Origin: Ruminococcus flavefaciens
GTDB lineage: Bacteria > Bacillota > Clostridia > Oscillospirales > Ruminococcaceae
Length of the DNA stretch: 6,390 nucleotides
NCBI GenBank assembly: GCA_002348905.1
Contig: DEBW01000128.1
Span: 1 to 6,390 of the forward strand
Reading direction: 5' to 3'
Part shown: piece after piece, positions 5,689 through 6,390 of the stretch
How the letters are laid out: each line of letters opens with the position of its first letter
Position numbering within the stretch: position 1 is the first letter of the stretch
Notes under the pieces: generated by a model
Database searches by the model: none
What the model saw: the letters and a program-made list of their open reading frames with translations, nothing else
Told to the model about the DNA's origin: nothing
Translations under genes and position numbers: made by a program

Positions 5689-5767
5689 ATCGGCTTAGCC
5701 GAAATACTATTTAATTTATAAATTCTACCTGGCACAGCTCCTCGATCGAGGGGCTGTTGTCAGTTTT
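5689..5767 (+). ncRNA. candidate small RNA of about 80 nt (promoter-hairpin-terminator unit)
   Basis: Transcription from the promoter at 5654-5682 would start at about 5689. The RNA would begin with a short hairpin (CGGC TTA GCCG, 5691-5701), continue through an AU-rich stretch containing the palindrome AATTTATAAATT (5713-5724), and end at the terminator stem at 5729-5763. It resembles no RNA family I recognise. It could equally be a short leader RNA whose terminator is sometimes read through into gltX. The ends are predictions from promoter and terminator positions only. Confidence 0.35.
5729..5767 (+). terminator. strong intrinsic terminator between the dockerin gene and gltX
   Basis: The left arm CTGGCACAGCTCCTC (5729-5743) pairs with GAGGGGCTGTTGTCAG (5748-5763) across a GATC loop, with two G-T pairs and one bulged T, giving about 15 bp. 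It is followed by TTTTA (5764-5768). It can end both the dockerin operon, whose stop is 119 nt upstream, and any transcript from the promoter at 5654. Confidence 0.8.
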
Positions 5768-5798
5768 ACAGGGGTTGAGAAAGAATTATTTCTGATAC

Positions 5799-5827
5799 TT
5801 GAAAAAAAAGAAAAAACGTGATATAAT
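5799..5827 (+). promoter_or_regulatory. gltX promoter with extended -10
   Basis: TTGAAA (5799-5804) and TATAAT (5822-5827) are 17 bp apart, and TG at 5819-5820 makes an extended -10 (TGATATAAT). The A-rich spacer contains runs of A8 and A6. The predicted start near 5834 gives a leader of about 48 nt before the ATG at 5882. Confidence 0.85.
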
Positions 5828-5840
5828 GTATATTAGGTTG

Positions 5841-5854
5841 TCTGCAAAAGCAGA
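5841..5854 (+). promoter_or_regulatory. small hairpin in the gltX leader
   Basis: TCTGC (5841-5845) pairs with GCAGA (5850-5854) around an AAAA loop near the predicted 5' end of the gltX mRNA. It leaves the ribosome binding site GAGAGG (5868-5873) free. It is more likely a 5' stabilising stem than a regulatory switch. Confidence 0.35.
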
Positions 5855-5881
5855 AAATTTATTATCAGAGAGGAAATAATT

Positions 5882-6390
5882 ATGTCTGACGTTATTACAA
5901 CAAGATTTGCTCCGTCACCGACGGGCTTCATGCATATCGGAAATCTGCGTACCGCACTTTATTCATACCTGCTTTCAAAGTCTCAGGGCGGAAAGTTCAT
6001 ACTCCGTATCGAGGACACTGACCAGGTAAGACTTGTAGAAGGTGCTACAGATGTTATACTCAAAACTCTTGAAATGACCGGCATCGACTACGATGAAGGT
6101 CCAGTAGTCGGCGGAGAGCACGGTCCGTACATACAGAGCGAGCGTCTGCCGATATATAAAGAGTACGCTGAAAAGCTCATCGCAAGCGGACACGCTTACT
6201 ACTGCTTCTGTACTCCTGAGCGTCTTGAATCTCTCAAGGACGACAAGGGTATAGGCGGTTATGACGGACACTGCCGTGACCTTTCAAATGAGGAGATAGA
6301 GAAGAATCTCGCTGCCGGCATACCTTACGTTATCCGTCAGAAGATGCCGCTCGATGGCTCGACCACGTTCTTTGATGTGCTCCATGGCAA
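5882..6390 (+). CDS. gltX: glutamyl-tRNA synthetase, N-terminal part (3' truncated by window)
   Basis: The frame from ATG 5882 is open to the end of the window (169 complete codons plus two bases), and the stop lies outside it. The enzyme charges tRNA-Glu with glutamate in the cytoplasm. Class I signatures are present: the HIGH-type motif RFAPSPTGFMHIGNLRTAL (residues 8-26), followed by FILRIEDTD (39-47) and then a conserved GPYIQSERLPIYKEYAEKL segment. CFC followed about 24 residues later by YDGHCR matches the zinc-binding region of many GluRS enzymes. The KMSKS motif and anticodon-binding domain would lie beyond the window. The ribosome binding site is GAGAGG (5868-5873), 8 nt upstream, and the gene has its own extended -10 promoter. 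The restricted codon choice matches gpmI and suggests high expression. Whether it discriminates tRNA-Glu from tRNA-Gln cannot be judged from this part. Confidence 0.97.
   Translation, partial: MSDVITTRFAPSPTGFMHIGNLRTALYSYLLSKSQGGKFILRIEDTDQVRLVEGATDVILKTLEMTGIDYDEGPVVGGEHGPYIQSERLPIYKEYAEKLIASGHAYYCFCTPERLESLKDDKGIGGYDGHCRDLSNEEIEKNLAAGIPYVIRQKMPLDGSTTFFDVLHG

Noticed and set aside
5671..5721. A 16-codon ORF (ATG 5671, TAA 5719-5721) with GGAGG just upstream
   Set aside because: The spacing from GGAGG to ATG is only 3 nt, it overlaps the -10 box of a near-consensus promoter, and the product (MEYNNDIGLAEILFNL) has no distinguishing features. A leader peptide on transcripts from upstream cannot be fully excluded.
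5690..5881. Possible T-box leader controlling gltX
   Set aside because: The region is long enough and ends in a terminator, but there is no T-box consensus (AGGGUGGNACCGCG-like), no specifier-loop architecture, and gltX has its own strong promoter downstream of the terminator.

Overview
This looks like chromosomal DNA from an anaerobic, low-to-moderate GC member of the Clostridia, most likely a Ruminococcus or a close Oscillospiraceae relative. That placement is an inference. It rests on a secreted protein with a type I-like dockerin, an ECF sigma gene followed by a Thr/Ser-rich single-pass membrane protein, strong AGGAGG ribosome binding sites, and the ApbE / NusG-domain-II / Gx-transporter operon common in Clostridia. 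All genes are on the + strand. The ends are cut inside two housekeeping genes: the 3' end of gpmI (glycolytic phosphoglycerate mutase) at the left and the 5' end of gltX (glutamyl-tRNA synthetase) at the right.

Layout: (1) 1-420, gpmI 3' end, followed by a perfect 8-bp GC-rich hairpin. (2) 503-2658, a tight four-gene operon: a lipoprotein ApbE flavin transferase (TTG start), a membrane-anchored NusG-domain-II protein (8-nt overlap), a Gx-transporter / heptaprenyl-diphosphate-synthase-component-I family membrane protein (4-nt overlap), and a 77-aa protein of unknown function. It ends at a strong intrinsic terminator (2663-2692). The first three genes suggest extracytoplasmic flavin or quinone redox chemistry, but no flavinylated target protein is encoded here. 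(3) 2801-5610, a second operon: an ECF-type sigma factor, a membrane protein whose start overlaps the sigma gene by 17 nt (short charged cytoplasmic tail, one TM helix, about 108 residues of Thr/Ser-rich linker, about 200-residue unknown outer domain), and a secreted protein with a C-terminal dockerin. This resembles a sigma / membrane regulator / extracellular scaffold-attached protein signalling unit and is the most interesting part of the window. (4) 5611-5881, an intergenic region with a near-consensus promoter, a strong terminator about 50 nt beyond it (possible small RNA of about 80 nt), a Spo0A-box-like site, and a separate extended -10 promoter for gltX.

The sigma operon is compositionally mosaic. 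The sigma gene and the first part of the membrane-protein gene resemble the flanking genes, whereas the outer part of the membrane protein and the dockerin gene are visibly more AT-rich. I found no tRNA, rRNA, CRISPR array, insertion sequence or known riboswitch.
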